A stretch of 64,000 nt of DNA, taken from NCBI RefSeq assembly GCF_014898055.3, contig NW_023601104.1, positions 73,081,106 through 73,145,105 on the forward strand, given 5' to 3'. The stretch is from Talpa occidentalis (taxonomy: Eukaryota > Chordata > Mammalia > Eulipotyphla > Talpidae). Every line of letters starts with the position of its first letter. Positions within the stretch are counted from its first letter, which is position 1. A model generated the notes under the pieces. That model was not told where the DNA came from, searched no databases, and saw only the letters and a program-made list of their open reading frames with translations. This document shows positions 21,505-33,379 of the stretch, in pieces. The position numbers and the translations under genes are program-made.

Positions 21505-22225
21505 CAGAGGAAAGGCTCTTCTGAGGTCACACATCAGTCTCCAGGCATCTGACTTTCATCACTGCAGAAATGGTGACAAAAATTGAAAGTGGGGAAATTA
21601 GAGTGAACAGAGGTGTCTGAGGCCAGGATGAGGGACCATCTCTGCAGCCTGACATCCCAAAACTTCCCAGATCAGAGGAGACAGTGCCTGTGCAGTGCTT
21701 TGGTCTAAATTCAGCCCCTGATGTCCTGAGCAAGAGGGCTGCTGGGAAGAGGGTAGAGCTGAGAGGCCATTTGCGGGGGGGCTTTAATAGGGAGCCATGC
21801 ATGTGGGCTCACTCACGCTGTCATCAGAGCTGCTGTGGATAGCTGCGGTGCTGTTGCCTGGAAAGTCAGCAGAACTTTGCCTCCCCAATCTCGGGAGAGG
21901 CCCCAATCAGTGATGACAGGATTCTGCTGCACCCAGATGCCATGGTGATGGCAGGACTTCATAAGTCTTTGGTCTGTGATGCCACAGCCCCTGCTCCAGA
22001 TGCCTTGGGCCTTGCTGCACACTGCTGGCTCCTGTAACAGCAGCTCCACTTTGCACCATCATAGTAATTGGACCTTCTTAGTCTCCCTCTACTGCCTGTT
22101 CTCCCTCTCCTTCTACCCTATTGGTTAGGATAGATCTTTTGTTTTTTCCCTACAACAATGCCCCTTTGGTTTGCATTTGTGCTAGTTGGAGACCAGATCC
22201 ACAACTGATGAAAGAGGTTCTGTCC
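21505..22225. other. Sequence between two solo LTRs
   Basis: About 720 bp. There is no primer-binding site after the first LTR, no polypurine tract before the second, and no gag, pol or env motif. It therefore looks like ordinary host DNA, not retroviral interior. Confidence 0.6.
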
Positions 22226-22229
22226 CAAT

Positions 22230-22825
22230 TGTAACAGGGTGGTCCCCAGGAAAGGGGGAGATTGCAGGTTCCCTGCCCCACCCAAGGGAGGGTGGAGCTG
22301 AGAAGGGAGAGAAGAAGGTGCAGAGGAGACTGAGGAAGGAAGCAGGATGGAGCCAGAAGGAGACCTGGAAGAGGCACATGGAGCCTAGAGACTTGTGAAG
22401 AAACTGCGCTTGTCTTTTGGTCGTGGACTGGGTGACACAGATGTGGATGAGACCCGTGGGGAGGTGACAATGGCAGTTTTTATCTTGATGTTAATTTTGC
22501 TCTTTTCCTTCCAGGCTTGTCTGGTTGTTTCTGACCCTTTTCTGTGGGTCCCCACTGGAAGATGCTTTAGACTTGTGGCAGGTTTTGGGGCCTTGCTCTG
22601 GGCCATTCCCATTTGGATGGAGTTTTACTCATGAGGGGACGGGTAACTTTGGGTGCTTGATTTAGAAACTAGATTTTTTGCCTTTTCTGTATTGTTTCCT
22701 TATTGTATTAAAGTTCCTTCCCATTAAAGTCTCATGTTTTTGTGTTAATGCGGCGGATGGCAGAACCCTATATAGAATAGACAGGTTTGTGGGGTTTGGG
22801 CTGCTCCACTCCCTGCCCTATAACA
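22230..22825 (+). mobile_element. Solo LTR, family X copy 2
   Basis: It has the same start (TGTAACAGGG) and end (CTATAACA) as copy 1, with small indels and scattered substitutions. The flanks are CAAT (22226-22229) and CATT (22826-22829), a possible 4-bp duplication with one change. It lies in the same orientation as copy 1. Confidence 0.82.
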
Positions 22826-22829
22826 CATT

Positions 22830-23724
22830 GACAATATTAGAGCCTTTGCCCAGTGACATTCCTGGAGAAACACAGCATTTCCCATATTCCACTGATAAAA
22901 ATTCCACTTATACCACGAAAGTCCCAAGTTCTCAGATAACCAGGTTCAATTTTCATTTCTAAAAAAAAACAAACCAAAGAAAGATGAAGGGAAAAAATTG
23001 ACTCAATATTTTTTGGACTTTCTTTCCAAACAAGAGGGATTTTCGGAACTTGGTTTTGATTTATATTCTTCCTAGTAACAGGTTGGGTTTTCATATTTAA
23101 ACGCAGTATTACCATCACAGTTGTAATTAGCAGCATGTACCTTATCTAAACCTATTTAAATTCTTACATAAAAGTATATTGATAGTGCTGAGTGAAGCAA
23201 CTCTTTCTAGGATCCCCATTGGAAACTATTAATATGGAATTAAGTGCACTGTTGCAGATACAAACTGCCCTCCCCAAACCCTCTTTTTTTTTTTTTTTTT
23301 TTTTTTTTCGGGAAGCAAAATCTGCTACTCACAAAATATATCTCTTTGACACATGACTGTTTCATAGAAGGGACTCTGAAGGTTGGGTGGAAGTTTCTCC
23401 TCTGTAAAAGACATTTACACATATAAAGAAAAATCTCCCTTTCCAAGGACATGTTCCTCAGTGTCTGGGGAAGACCTAATTTCTTAAAGAAGACAGCAAC
23501 ATAAACTTGAAATAAATATGTGCTTTTTGCTGTGCCTTTCCGGGTGACCTTGCAGGTTAACCTTCCTCTCTCTCCCCAACATCCTTTGTCTTCAACTGTC
23601 AAGGTGATTTAAGTCTTTTTTTTTTTTTTTTTGAGTTACTCAGTTTTGATGTATACAGGTGATATAGCTATTATCATTAAACTTTTTTTTCTCTTATCAA
23701 TCAGCCTGTTAATTTGCTTATTTG
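22830..23724. other. Intergenic sequence with T-runs
   Basis: A run of about 25 T lies at 23285-23309 and another of 18 T near 23616-23633. These may be remains of retroposon tails, but no element body is recognisable beside them. Confidence 0.5.
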
Positions 23725-23728
23725 CCAG

Positions 23729-24096
23729 TGTTAAAAAATAAAACTCACAATTTAGAGATTTAACAGCCTTTATTAAAGGCTGTTATCATGGATCAAACAG
23801 CACCCCATTTAGCAAGGGTTTACCCAAAATGAAGGGATTTATAGACAGAAAGAGGGTGGGTCTCAAATATTGGTAAAAGAAGAGAACAATTATTTCAGGT
23901 AAAGTCACCTTCCCTCAAGGGAAAGTAGGAGGATCTTATGCTGATGACCTCACTGGTGCTGATTAGGAAACTACAGATTGATTGGTTTAAGATTATACTC
24001 TTGGGAGAACTTGAAACTGTAATTTGGTTAGGTATTCAGTTGTAGGGACCTAGTGTTGGAGTCTACATTTTTTTCCATTTTTTTCTATTTTTAACA
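23729..24096 (-). mobile_element. Solo LTR, reverse strand, with palindromic poly(A) site
   Basis: This 368-bp segment has inverted ends TGTTAAAAA and TTTTTAACA and is flanked by CCAG on both sides (23725-23728 and 24097-24100). The reverse orientation is inferred from an AATAAA on the reverse strand (tttatt at 23769-23774) close to one end. The style recalls ERVL or ERV1 LTRs; the exact family is not known to me. Confidence 0.65.
23761..23785. repeat. Perfect 12-bp-arm palindrome holding poly(A) hexamers
   Basis: The arms 23761-23772 and 23774-23785 are perfect reverse complements around a single T. The reverse strand reads AATAAA and the forward strand reads ATTAAA (23772-23777) within it. 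Confidence 0.9.
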
Positions 24097-24100
24097 CCAG

Positions 24101-26500
24101 CCTAACCTACAAGGGAAGGAGGAATTACCTCCTTCCTTCCATTTTCCCTTGCTACAGAGTGCAAAAAATGCAGAATTATCACCTTTCCAACATCCCTTAC
24201 TGCTAGAGCTAGCTATAGGATACCAGAGCTTTTCCCTTCCCCAAAATAAAGAGAATAGCTCTAAAAGAGAAAGATTAAGGCTCTTTTCCCTCCTTCCTGC
24301 CTGGAATTTAGAAGCTGCCTGGAGGCACAGCAGTCTTTTTGCAAACACTGGGAGTGATAAAGTTTCTCTGGAGCCTCCAAGACCTCAATTGACCTCAGCT
24401 GGAAATAATCCACATGCCAAAGTGGCACATCTTGGGGAGACCTGTTTTGATCATCTTGAGGAGAACCTATCCATCAGCCCTCTGAGGTTTTCTAATTCTG
24501 TGGGGTCTATGCCCCCTTCTGTACTGTATTTTACAACTCTGTAAATTACAAGGAACTGTCAGCAATGCAAATGAGTCTTGTCCATAAACATGCAAATGAA
24601 TTTTGTCTGGCAGAGGTGGCAACTGATCTCACAGTTTTCCTCCACTAAGCAAATTTAGTTTAGTGTTCCCGATTGCCTATATATGCCCTGCTCTTCAGAT
24701 TTTTCTTTGAATTGGTTGGAATATCTTGCTGGTTCCTTTTTAATTAATTAATTTAATTAATTAGCTGGTACTCTTTAACTAATAAATTAAATAAAATCAT
24801 TGGCATGTATTCGTTTTATATTGGTGTGAAACTCATAATTTTACTATTTTGAAAAAGATGTTACCTCTTTAATCAAGGGTTTTCTGTTACAAGTCTCACT
24901 AAAATTATCTTAATGGATGCACATACCTAGCATGACTCTATCCAAGTAAGCTGGTACATGGGCAACAGCTGAAGTCACCACCACCTCCAGAGAAAAGCAA
25001 GAGAAAAAACTCATGGTTGCAGCATCTGATCAACCCAGTGTCATCTGCACTTGCCAGGCTTGGCCAATTTTCCCTGAATCATTCCCACAGAAAAGACTGA
25101 GAAAAGGAATTTGTTCAAAGAGTTGACAATGCTTATGATGGAGGATAAAAATAGAAAAACCGGAAAGGAGACACAAGTCAGGGACCTGTCTCACGAGGAG
25201 GCAGGGGTAGAAGGGATTAACATAGTCAGTAAATCCAGCTATAGAAAATAAGATCCTTAGGCGCCAACACCTAGATCATGAGGCACAAGACCCAAGCAGG
25301 GATCAGACTGCTATTGGGAGTGTCAAGAGCACAGACCTGAAGGCAAAGATATGGAGATTAAGAAACTAACCATCTACCCACAAAGATGATCCCCTCCCTA
25401 CCAAAAGATGATAAAACCTAACACTGCCCCCGGGAAGGGGCAGCAGTCCTTCTGCCCACCTGTGACTATGCAGGTGCTTCTTTACACCAATTCTCTCCCT
25501 CTGCAGGACCCTGCTCTCTAAACCCATCAACTCCAAAAAACGACATCACTTACAAATGCTGAGGTCTTTCAGCAGGAAAGGAAATGGCTTATAACCAAGT
25601 GTGGGAGGGACTGTGTGGTTTTTACTGATCTTATAGGCTCTGACAATGGAAGGTTTGATTTCGGGATGAGCTTGTGCACACTAAAAGAAAGGAAGCATTA
25701 ATCCTGCTCCATCCACTCTGTACCCACAGCAAACGACTCCATAAAGAAGAAGAAAAGGTTAAACAGTGTTCAGTCTCTTTGGTCGGTCTCTGACACAGGA
25801 AAAAAAAGTTCAAGTGCCCTTCTCCTCAGTATTATTTGTCTGGCCCTTGATGCCCTCAGAATGTGTCATAGCTTCCTTCATGGAAACCCTTTGAGGGCTG
25901 GGGCATGTCTTCCTGATGGATCTCATAAAGCATCCAGCACACTAGGGGCATCTCATTTGAATTAAAGAACAGACTGGTAATTGGAAAAAGAAATTAGCAT
26001 TTTCCTTTCTCCCAGGGATTTCTCTGCAGCTGTCTCTGGAGATGGCCTAAATTCTGTCTAAATAAGCATAGGGACATTTTGCATGAGACTATTAGACCCA
26101 GTCATAGTCCTTCTGGCCCCAGCCCCATCTGACCTTTAGGAGGCTCTGTGGGAAATTGAATTTCATTGTCTGGGTGTGAAAATGTACTCTCTTGTGTATT
26201 AGCAAGTTAAAGGTTGGTGTCACCCCAGAAAGCATTTTTTAGAGACCTAGACAAACAAAAGACCAGCCTTTGGAAGGGAATATCTTAACATTTGAAAGAG
26301 AATGTTTTAACAACGATGCCATTTAAGCCTAGGCTACTTCATTTAAAGGACAATCAAAAACTCCCCTAGGAGAAGAATGCTTGAAAACTGTCCTCTCCCC
26401 CAAATTGTAGATTTTAAAATAACCCTCTACTGCTACTGCCAGTCAGAAGTACTTTCCTTGGAAAGTAAATTGGGCTTATAAGATGCTAGTGCTTAAATGA
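24101..26500. other. Intergenic sequence, no gene recognised
   Basis: Both strands were read. The open frames (up to 131 codons, at 24149-24544) have no recognisable motif. A short TTAA-rich run lies near 24741-24790. No named repeat was identified with confidence. Confidence 0.5.
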
Positions 26501-26568
26501 TGGTAAAAGACCTAGAGTTGAACTTTGGAGTCAGACAGACCCAGATTATTATTACATTAAAGTAAATA

Positions 26569-27073
26569 TGTAGGGAACTTGACAGGACACTATCGTTAAA
26601 GGAACAGTGAGGAGCATACTTCAAACCAGTGAATGAAGTCCTGATCAGACTCCACCCCCAGCCCCATGTCAGTGAGAGCTCAAGAACCTCGGACTACAAC
26701 TCCCAGCATGCCATGAGTTGGAGTTCCTGAGCAGGGGAGTTGCTGGGAACTAGGGGTGGGGCTGAGCCACCAGGTGGACCTTTAAAAGACTGAAGTCAGG
26801 TAGGTGTGGCTGTCTTGCTTTTTCAGCTCTGACTCACACACTGGTGCTGTTGGTAGGATAGATGGCATCTGGCCACATACTTGATAATCTCTCTCTCACT
26901 CCTGTCCTCCCTCTCTCTGTTCTCCCACTTCTTTCTACCCTTACAAATAAACCTTTTACCAAATTTCTCTCTGTGTGTCTGCCTTGGGGTCTTGTTCTAA
27001 GTTATTAAGCGTGGGATGAGGACTCAAAAACTGGGCACTACCCCTTCTTATTTAAGGAGCTTGCCCATTAACA
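26569..27073 (+). mobile_element. Probable LTR with ZNF143-type promoter motif
   Basis: Several LTR traits occur in order: a start TGTAGGGAAC, a promoter-like middle with a ZNF143-type site and a TTTAAAAG box near 26781, an AATAAA near 26946 followed by a T/G-rich stretch, and a possible end ATTAACA. Upstream at 26500-26560 is a MIR-like 5' fragment. No target duplication was found, so the limits are provisional. Confidence 0.5.
26693..26711 (+). promoter_or_regulatory. ZNF143/THAP11-type binding motif
   Basis: The 19 bases ACTACAACTCCCAGCATGC match the well-known SBS/ZNF143 element as I remember it. This motif occurs in many mammalian promoters and in some LTRs. Occupancy here is unknown. 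Confidence 0.75.
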
Positions 27074-27700
27074 CCATTGTAGCATCAGTTGACAGTTATC
27101 CTTGTCAAGGTCAGCAGAATTGTATATGGCTTATACAACTTCAACTTTGAGGGCTGGTGGACTGGACTTAACCAATGAGGTTAATTAGATAAAAGAAGAC
27201 CTTTTAAATAGAGGCTGGTAAAACAAGAGGCACTTAAATCAATTTGATAAAAACAAAATGTTAGCAAGGACTTAGTCTTATTTACTCTGTGTCTCCAGTG
27301 CCCAGGGATATTTGGTATTTAGGAGATATCTGTTGAATCCATGAAAGACCAAACAAGGAGTCCAGCTTCCTTCTCTGCACTTCTGAGTCTCCTGGGAGAG
27401 ACAAGTGCTTCCATTTTCATGGTGGTTTTACTTACTCCACTCTGGACATATGTCCACTCTTTAGTCTTGTTCTAGTATGGACACATGAACACTAACCCCT
27501 TTCTCTATAGTCTCCAAAATAATTCTAATACAAGGTTGGTGCATGAAGCTGACCTTTTAGCCCTGTTCAGAAAACACCCTTGTATAGTCAGACATCTCTT
27601 CTCCTGTAGCCTCTGGGTCATTCCTGCATAGGAGATCCATTTTAGACCAGCTTTCTCTTGAGTCCTGATGTCCCATCAGGTGCTTGGGCTTGTTCTCTTA

Positions 27701-27704
<4 letters not shown>
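27074..27704. other. Intergenic sequence, no gene recognised
   Basis: No open frame with a family motif and no clear repeat. Confidence 0.5.

Positions 27705-27755
<51 letters not shown>
27705..27755. repeat. (CT)n microsatellite
   Basis: About 25 uninterrupted CT units. Confidence 0.95.
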
Positions 27756-27757
<2 letters not shown>

Positions 27758-27759
27758 AG

Positions 27760-28131
27760 ATACCCATACTCACATATTGGAGTCAAAGTAGATGGGGGGG
27801 AAAGGGAAGTCAGTAGAGGATAGGCCCTTTGAGGTTGATCTCCCCGCAGTGTGATACTACTGGTGCCACACACAGCAGTGTGTGCCACTAGCCCAAGGTG
27901 TTTTATCTTGTCACATCTGCACAATTTGTTGTTCTTTGTATAATAAAGTATATAAGTTTGGGGGCCTAATGGCTTCTTTGAGTCTTCATTTTTCCTTTTG
28001 AACACTGCAAGGTACCTGTAAAAATATTAAATATATTGTATGTTTTTCTCCTACTAATCTGTCTTATATCAGTCTCATTCTCAGGCCAGTCACAAAACCT
28101 AAGTGGACAGAAGGAAGTTTTCCTCCCCTAT
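27760..28131 (+). mobile_element. Probable LTR (3' part clear)
   Basis: AATAAA near 27941 is followed by a U5-like stretch (ctactaatctgtcttatatc ... ttcctcccctat) of a style common at LTR ends, and similar to the end of the LTR at 7709-8182. The 5' boundary is hidden by the microsatellite. Confidence 0.5.
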
Positions 28132-28802
28132 ATAGATGCGCCATCAATTTTAGGTGCTTTTCCTGGAGATACCATCCCTACTCCCAGGCGCTCTCTGGCC
28201 TTGCTCCTTCCTGAACTGCTTGTTCTCTGGGCCTACAACATAGCTGTCACCCCAGGATCTCCAATCACTTTCCTGCACAGAGGCCTCCATAGCTTCTTCT
28301 TTCTTAGTTGACTCCCTTTTGTGTGCTGAAGCATATCCTTCACAGCAGACAAAAAGAACAATTTGATTCATGGACGTCTGAAAACCCTTTCATCCTATCC
28401 TTACACTGGGTTGAATTCTAGGTTGAAAGATGTTTCTCCTACAGCATTTGGAAGGCCTGACTCGACTTTCTTGCAAGTGCCACTGTTGCTTTTGAGAAGT
28501 ATGATACCATTCTGATTTCGGATCCTTGTACATGACTTTCTTTTCTAGCATCTTCTTGTTCTCTGATTCTTTTTAATGTTTCTCTGTACCCCCTCTGATT
28601 CTTTTTAAAATGGTTGTCTGCTTTTGTTTTGCAGATCAAATACTCTTATCTTTCTAAGAATATTATCATGAAGAGCTTATTTTTACATTTTGTTCTTCTC
28701 TGGATGGTATCTCTGTTTCCTCCAATTCCTCCAAGCACCCCTCAGCCCAACCTTTTCCCCATTTTGTTGATTTTATTTTGTTTCTCCATCTTCTATGTTG
28801 GA
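28132..28802. other. Intergenic sequence, no gene recognised
   Basis: Nothing I can support beyond mixed-composition unique-looking DNA. Confidence 0.5.
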
Positions 28803-28815
28803 TGCTATCCTCAAA

Positions 28816-28833
28816 CTTTTTTTTTTTAAAGAT

Positions 28834-28880
<47 letters not shown>

Positions 28881-29117
28881 TACAAGCACTGGGTACAGTC
28901 AGAAGCGAGGGAGGGTGAGAGAATTCACCAAAGCCAGAGTGGGGAGCAGAACAGACAGACTAATGAAATACACTGCTGAAGGGAGCAGCGGGTGCGGCAG
29001 GAGAGGTCTGTGTGCCATGTGGGACCCTCGCCAGTGGCTGGGGATCGAACTGGTGCAGCAAAGGCTGCGGGCAGCTTTGCAACCCAGAGCTCAACCGCTG
29101 CACCACCGGGGAGGCCC
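28816..29117 (-). mobile_element. tRNA-derived SINE, copy 4
   Basis: Reverse-strand copy with a long (TTTA)n complement of the tail at about 28832-28880. The perfect 13-bp target duplication tgctatcctcaaa is at 28803-28815 and 29118-29130. Confidence 0.96.
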
Positions 29118-29130
29118 TGCTATCCTCAAA

Positions 29131-31155
29131 TTTTTGCTGATACTTAGCTATTCATTGATAATTAAAAGTAAGATAGGAAAAAGTAATAGGAAGATAAGTT
29201 ACCAAATAGTAATTCCTACAAGTACCTTTTAGACTAATCCTCCTATAAGAGACCACTATAAGCCCTAAGCAGGATATAAAAAAACAACTACTGGAAGTCA
29301 TTGAAGAGTGACCAACAATCTTCAGCCATTGAGGAAGAGCTGACATTTGAAAGCACTGGGTCATTTCTCATTCTATTACAGCTTCTAGCCCAAGAGCTAG
29401 TCCCATTCTGTACCAAGCAGAGGGTAACAATGTTAATAGAAGAAACTCACAAACTTTATTGACTTGAACAATCAGAGTCCTGGACAATAACAAAAGGAGG
29501 AGCAATCCAGAAAGGAGAGAGTCAGAGTGGGGAAGACCTGGATTCTGTGTATAAACTCCTACCCCATCTCTGACCTCCCCCTGGACCTCAATGTATGGGG
29601 AAGAGTCTAAGCAGCTTAACTAAAACTAAAAATATGGGACTGAGATTTTTGCTACTGTTCACCACAAGGGAGACAGATTTGCAGATCAGATAAGTTCATT
29701 AAATTTAAATTAGGTAATTTATTTAAATCAGGTAATTTAAATAAATAAGATAGAAGTGATGAGAAAATCTGTATGTTGAAGCTGAATTATGATTCCAAAC
29801 TTTAAAGCAGTCCTCAAACATCAGGATCCTATAAGCATTTCCTGCTCGGTTTCTCCAGAGACGAAGCCTCCTCTACTGGGAGGGGAGGGGGGGTTGTTAG
29901 GCCTGGGTGTCTGCCTTTGAAGAGCAAGACAGGGTGATGATGGCCCCTGGTTCTGAATGTGGACATATAATTGATTCCCATATAATGTGGACTATCAATT
30001 GATATATTTGATAGTCAGCTCATGTGTTTGCTCTACCATCTTGATGTCTTCAAGGCCTGATCCTCTCCAGGTTCAGTTTCTAAAGAGAGAAAGTAAGAGT
30101 ATTAAAGGGAAAGAGTCAGGTTATTGCCTCTCTGTGGGGGTGAGGGAGAGAGCTGGGGCTCCAAAACCTAGGCAGATTTTTGATCCACCACCTGTTCAGC
30201 CCATGTGTCAGGCCCACCTGCTGCATTTCCGGAGTCACCAACTTGCTTCTGCTCAGAGCCCTTTTTTGTGGGTCCTGAAGACAGGCATCCTTTCCCTTCT
30301 CTGGCGAGTCAGTAGCTACTCCTCCATCTGCTTTACGTCCTTCAAGAATACAGTGACATCTTGCAGAGTTTCCCACATTTCTCTCCTTCTTGTGGCTACA
30401 TAATATCTTATTCTTTGGCAGTCATTTAGGAAGAAGAAGAGCTGTCTACATGGGTTAAACCATCATGTTTGACTGAAAGGAACTCAGCACTGTACAACCA
30501 TGGCATTGGGCAGTCCAGGAGAGAATGTGATAAGAGTCATGCCAAGTTCAACAATAGCTGCCCTGGAAAGACAGGCATAGACAGGAAGAATTAAAGAGGT
30601 AACTTCAGGGGTCCAGAGCTGTCTTTTATTTGTTTCAAGAGGATAGCAGCAGAAACTAGGGTTTTCAGCTCCAAAGTGTCAAATTTGGAGGAAAAGGAAA
30701 ACATAAGCTGGTTCCCTGGCAGCCTGGCAGGTCATCAATGGCTAAAAGCCAAGAGCATCCTGGTGATCCAGTTGAACCTGCCCTTCTTTCCTGGTGCCCA
30801 CATGATTTATGCTTGGGCCTCTCTCAGGTGACAGCTGCTGCTCTGTTCTAGTAGGCAGAGCTTCTGGCTGCTCTCAGACTCCTTTTGAGGAAAGACAAAA
30901 TAGCGTTTTTCACAGAACATGAGGGACTACCTTGGGTCCAAGTTTCCTTGCCAATTAAACTGCTAGTGAGGAAATCTGGACAGTCTCCTTCCCATCTGTA
31001 CCTTTGGCAGTTTTCATATATCCAGAACTAAATGGAGCCAAACCTGCCTCACAGGTGTGTAAAGATGCAGAAATTTCAAGGAACAGAGGCTGGCAACCCT
31101 GACAGCAGGACTGGTGCACGCTGGGTTTAATTCATAGCTGGGTGTGCTGTTGCCT
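29131..31155. other. Intergenic sequence, no gene recognised
   Basis: The longest frames (138 codons at 29987-30403) carry no motif. A small inverted repeat lies at 29990-29997/30009-30016. Confidence 0.5.
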
Positions 31156-31159
31156 TCAC

Positions 31160-31345
31160 CCTGTATCGCCAGGGGCTAGCACAGTGTCTGCGGCATATAG
31201 CAGGATCTCAAAAATGTTGTGGGTGTGAAAATGAATGAAAAGAAATTAAGTACTTGACCAACTTCACACAGCTAGTACTGAGCAGAGGGGAATTAGAAAC
31301 CAAGGCTGTCTGATTCCCACACTGGGGTCAGAACCACAGTGCTGT
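31160..31345 (+). mobile_element. MIR-like fragments
   Basis: 'ggggctagcacagtgtctgc' is MIR 3'-like. It is followed by 'cttcacacagctagtactga' with 'aaaccaaggctgtctgattc', which follows the MIR 3' half again. Probably two overlapping or adjacent ancient copies. Confidence 0.6.
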
Positions 31346-32316
31346 GTAGACAGGAGCTTGTCCCAGAGAGGAGGAGCCCCTTCCTTGAGCTGCTGAAGAC
31401 CCACAGATTCCACCCACATCAGATCTGATCCCAACTTGAGTCTGCCTGGCTGACTCTCTTCTCTGCTTCCTTAGCTAGTCAGTTGCCTAGAGTTTTTCTA
31501 CAACTTGAGCAAACCAACTACAACAGATCGATACTCATGGATCAAGAGCTGCCACCTTCCATTTGCAGAATAGATGCCTTTCAGCAGTAAAAGAAATCAA
31601 TCCCTTCTGAAGTTACTCTAGCCAGCCCTCCAGGACCAGCTCCACACTGTGGGACTTCCTCCAGTAGGAGATAGGGAATATATCTTCCTGGCAGCTTCTG
31701 GAGGTCTTTCTAGGGAACTTTCTGGAAAAAATAAAAAACAAGCTGAAGGCTGCTCGAGGATGGACTGCCCCTCCAGGCACAAGCAGCATCCACTCCAGCC
31801 TCTGTGTGCACAGCTGTCACGTGTCTGCCTGTGCTGACAATACACCACTCTACTGGCTCCATTTCCCTTCCAGAAAAAGCTCTCAGTCTGCCCTCCTTTA
31901 GGAGCCAAAGAGAACCTTCCTTCCCTCAGCAACCTCATTTCTATTTTCCCCAACAATAACCAGAAAACCAGTCAGCTCCAAGCAGCCCAGCTGCTCTACC
32001 AAACTCTTGAAAGTGGGGAGAAAAGCATTAGCTGCATCCCTTTCAAGGGAAAAGACTGGAAATTGACTAATTTTCAGTATTAAGAAAGATTAGTCTACCT
32101 TCCTTGACTCTTTTCCATTCTTTTTCCTGCTTACTATGCCTCTCTGCTCCAAGGGAAAGAATCTCCTTATTATTAATCCCTCATGACAGGGGGTTTTCTC
32201 TGCCTTTCCAGGTACCTGGAGAGCCTGAACCTCATTTGGAAAAAGACTCCAGTTCCCACAGGGCCAAGAGAACAGGCAGTATAGATATAAAATAGGATGT
32301 ATAAGAGGACGCTTAT
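31346..32316. other. Intergenic sequence, no gene recognised
   Basis: The 112-codon reverse frame at 31618-31956 and others lack motifs. No repeat recognised. Confidence 0.5.
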
Positions 32317-32331
32317 AAGAGAGAAGCAGCT

Positions 32332-32637
32332 GGGCCTCCCCTGGTGGCACAGCGGTTAAGCGCTGGGTTGCGAAGCTGCCCGCAGCCTCTGTAGCACCGG
32401 TTCGATCCCCGGCTGCTCCCCGGCCACCAGAGGAGGGTCCCACATGGCGCGCAGACCTCTCCTGCCGCCCACTGCTCCCCTCAGCAGTGTACTTCGGTCC
32501 TTCTGCCTGCTCTGCTCCCCGCTCTGGCTCTGGTGAATTCTCTCACCCTCCCGGCTTCTGACTGTACCCAGTGCTTGTATAAATAAATTCATAAATAAAT
32601 AGATAAATAAATAAATAAATCTTAAAAAAAAAAAAAA
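32332..32637 (+). mobile_element. tRNA-derived SINE, copy 5 (near-consensus)
   Basis: Starts GGGCCTCCCCTGG. The A box TGGCACAGCGG is at 32345-32355 and the B box GGTTCGATCCC at 32399-32409, both at tRNA-like spacing. The tail is (AAAT)n plus a long A run. The target duplication agagagaagcagct (32318-32331) matches 32638-32651 with one mismatch. A young copy. Confidence 0.96.
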
Positions 32638-32651
32638 GAGAGAGAAACAGC

Positions 32652-33379
32652 TGAGTTCATGTAACCCCAGAACTCACAGTTGAGGCCAAATATAGACAGT
32701 CCAGGTTTTCCCCACAAGCCTCCCATTGAATGGGGCCCATCGCTGGAACCCCATCCATATTTAGTTGGTTAAGAAACAGGCTTGTGATTACAGGACAAGG
32801 GACACTCCCTGGTGGCCCAAGTGGTCTTGGTAGTGGTGGGACATCTGGAGGCCAATGGCCTGTTCCTGCATTAAGCTGATTCATGACCGCTGAGCCAGTG
32901 TTCTGCAAAATTGCTAGGAGGGGGAGGAAATGCTGCTGGGTCATCCATATTTGTCTCTCAAACCAGACAGAAAACAGACTGCAGGGATAAGCTGTTCTTT
33001 CAACTGAACACAAAGGTCCAGACAATGTCAAACTCCAAACACGGGGTGACTTTAGAGAGGAAAATGTTCTTTCAGAATCAAGAGGTGGCAGAATCCTTCT
33101 CAGCTATAGATGGGGAGAAAAGTCTTCAGCTCCTTCGCCCACATCTCTGTGCTTCTCCCCTATTTTCAGCATCATCTCCATCTGAGTCCCATCCTACTTT
33201 CTCCTTGTAAACAAACTAGTTAAGTTATTAAAATCTCCTAGTTGCCATATCTAAGTTGTCCATACCACTTTGCTATTTACTGGACACCCTTGTGTCCATT
33301 CTCATTCTATAGGCAAAATGGTTATTTAATACACTCCTAGCAAGTAGCAAGCCTGCACTAAATGAACTGGAACTCCTAT
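32652..33379. other. Intergenic sequence, no gene recognised
   Basis: No family motif in the open frames; no repeat recognised. Confidence 0.5.

Noticed and set aside
20915..22825. A short provirus with two LTRs
   Set aside because: The first LTR has identical ATAC on both sides, no primer-binding site or polypurine tract is seen, and there is no viral coding text between the LTRs.
32332..32637. Functional tRNA gene, because A and B boxes are perfect
   Set aside because: The body after the B box, the A-rich tail and the target duplication show a SINE. The tRNA-like head does not close a clean acceptor stem, and eight relatives lie in the window.
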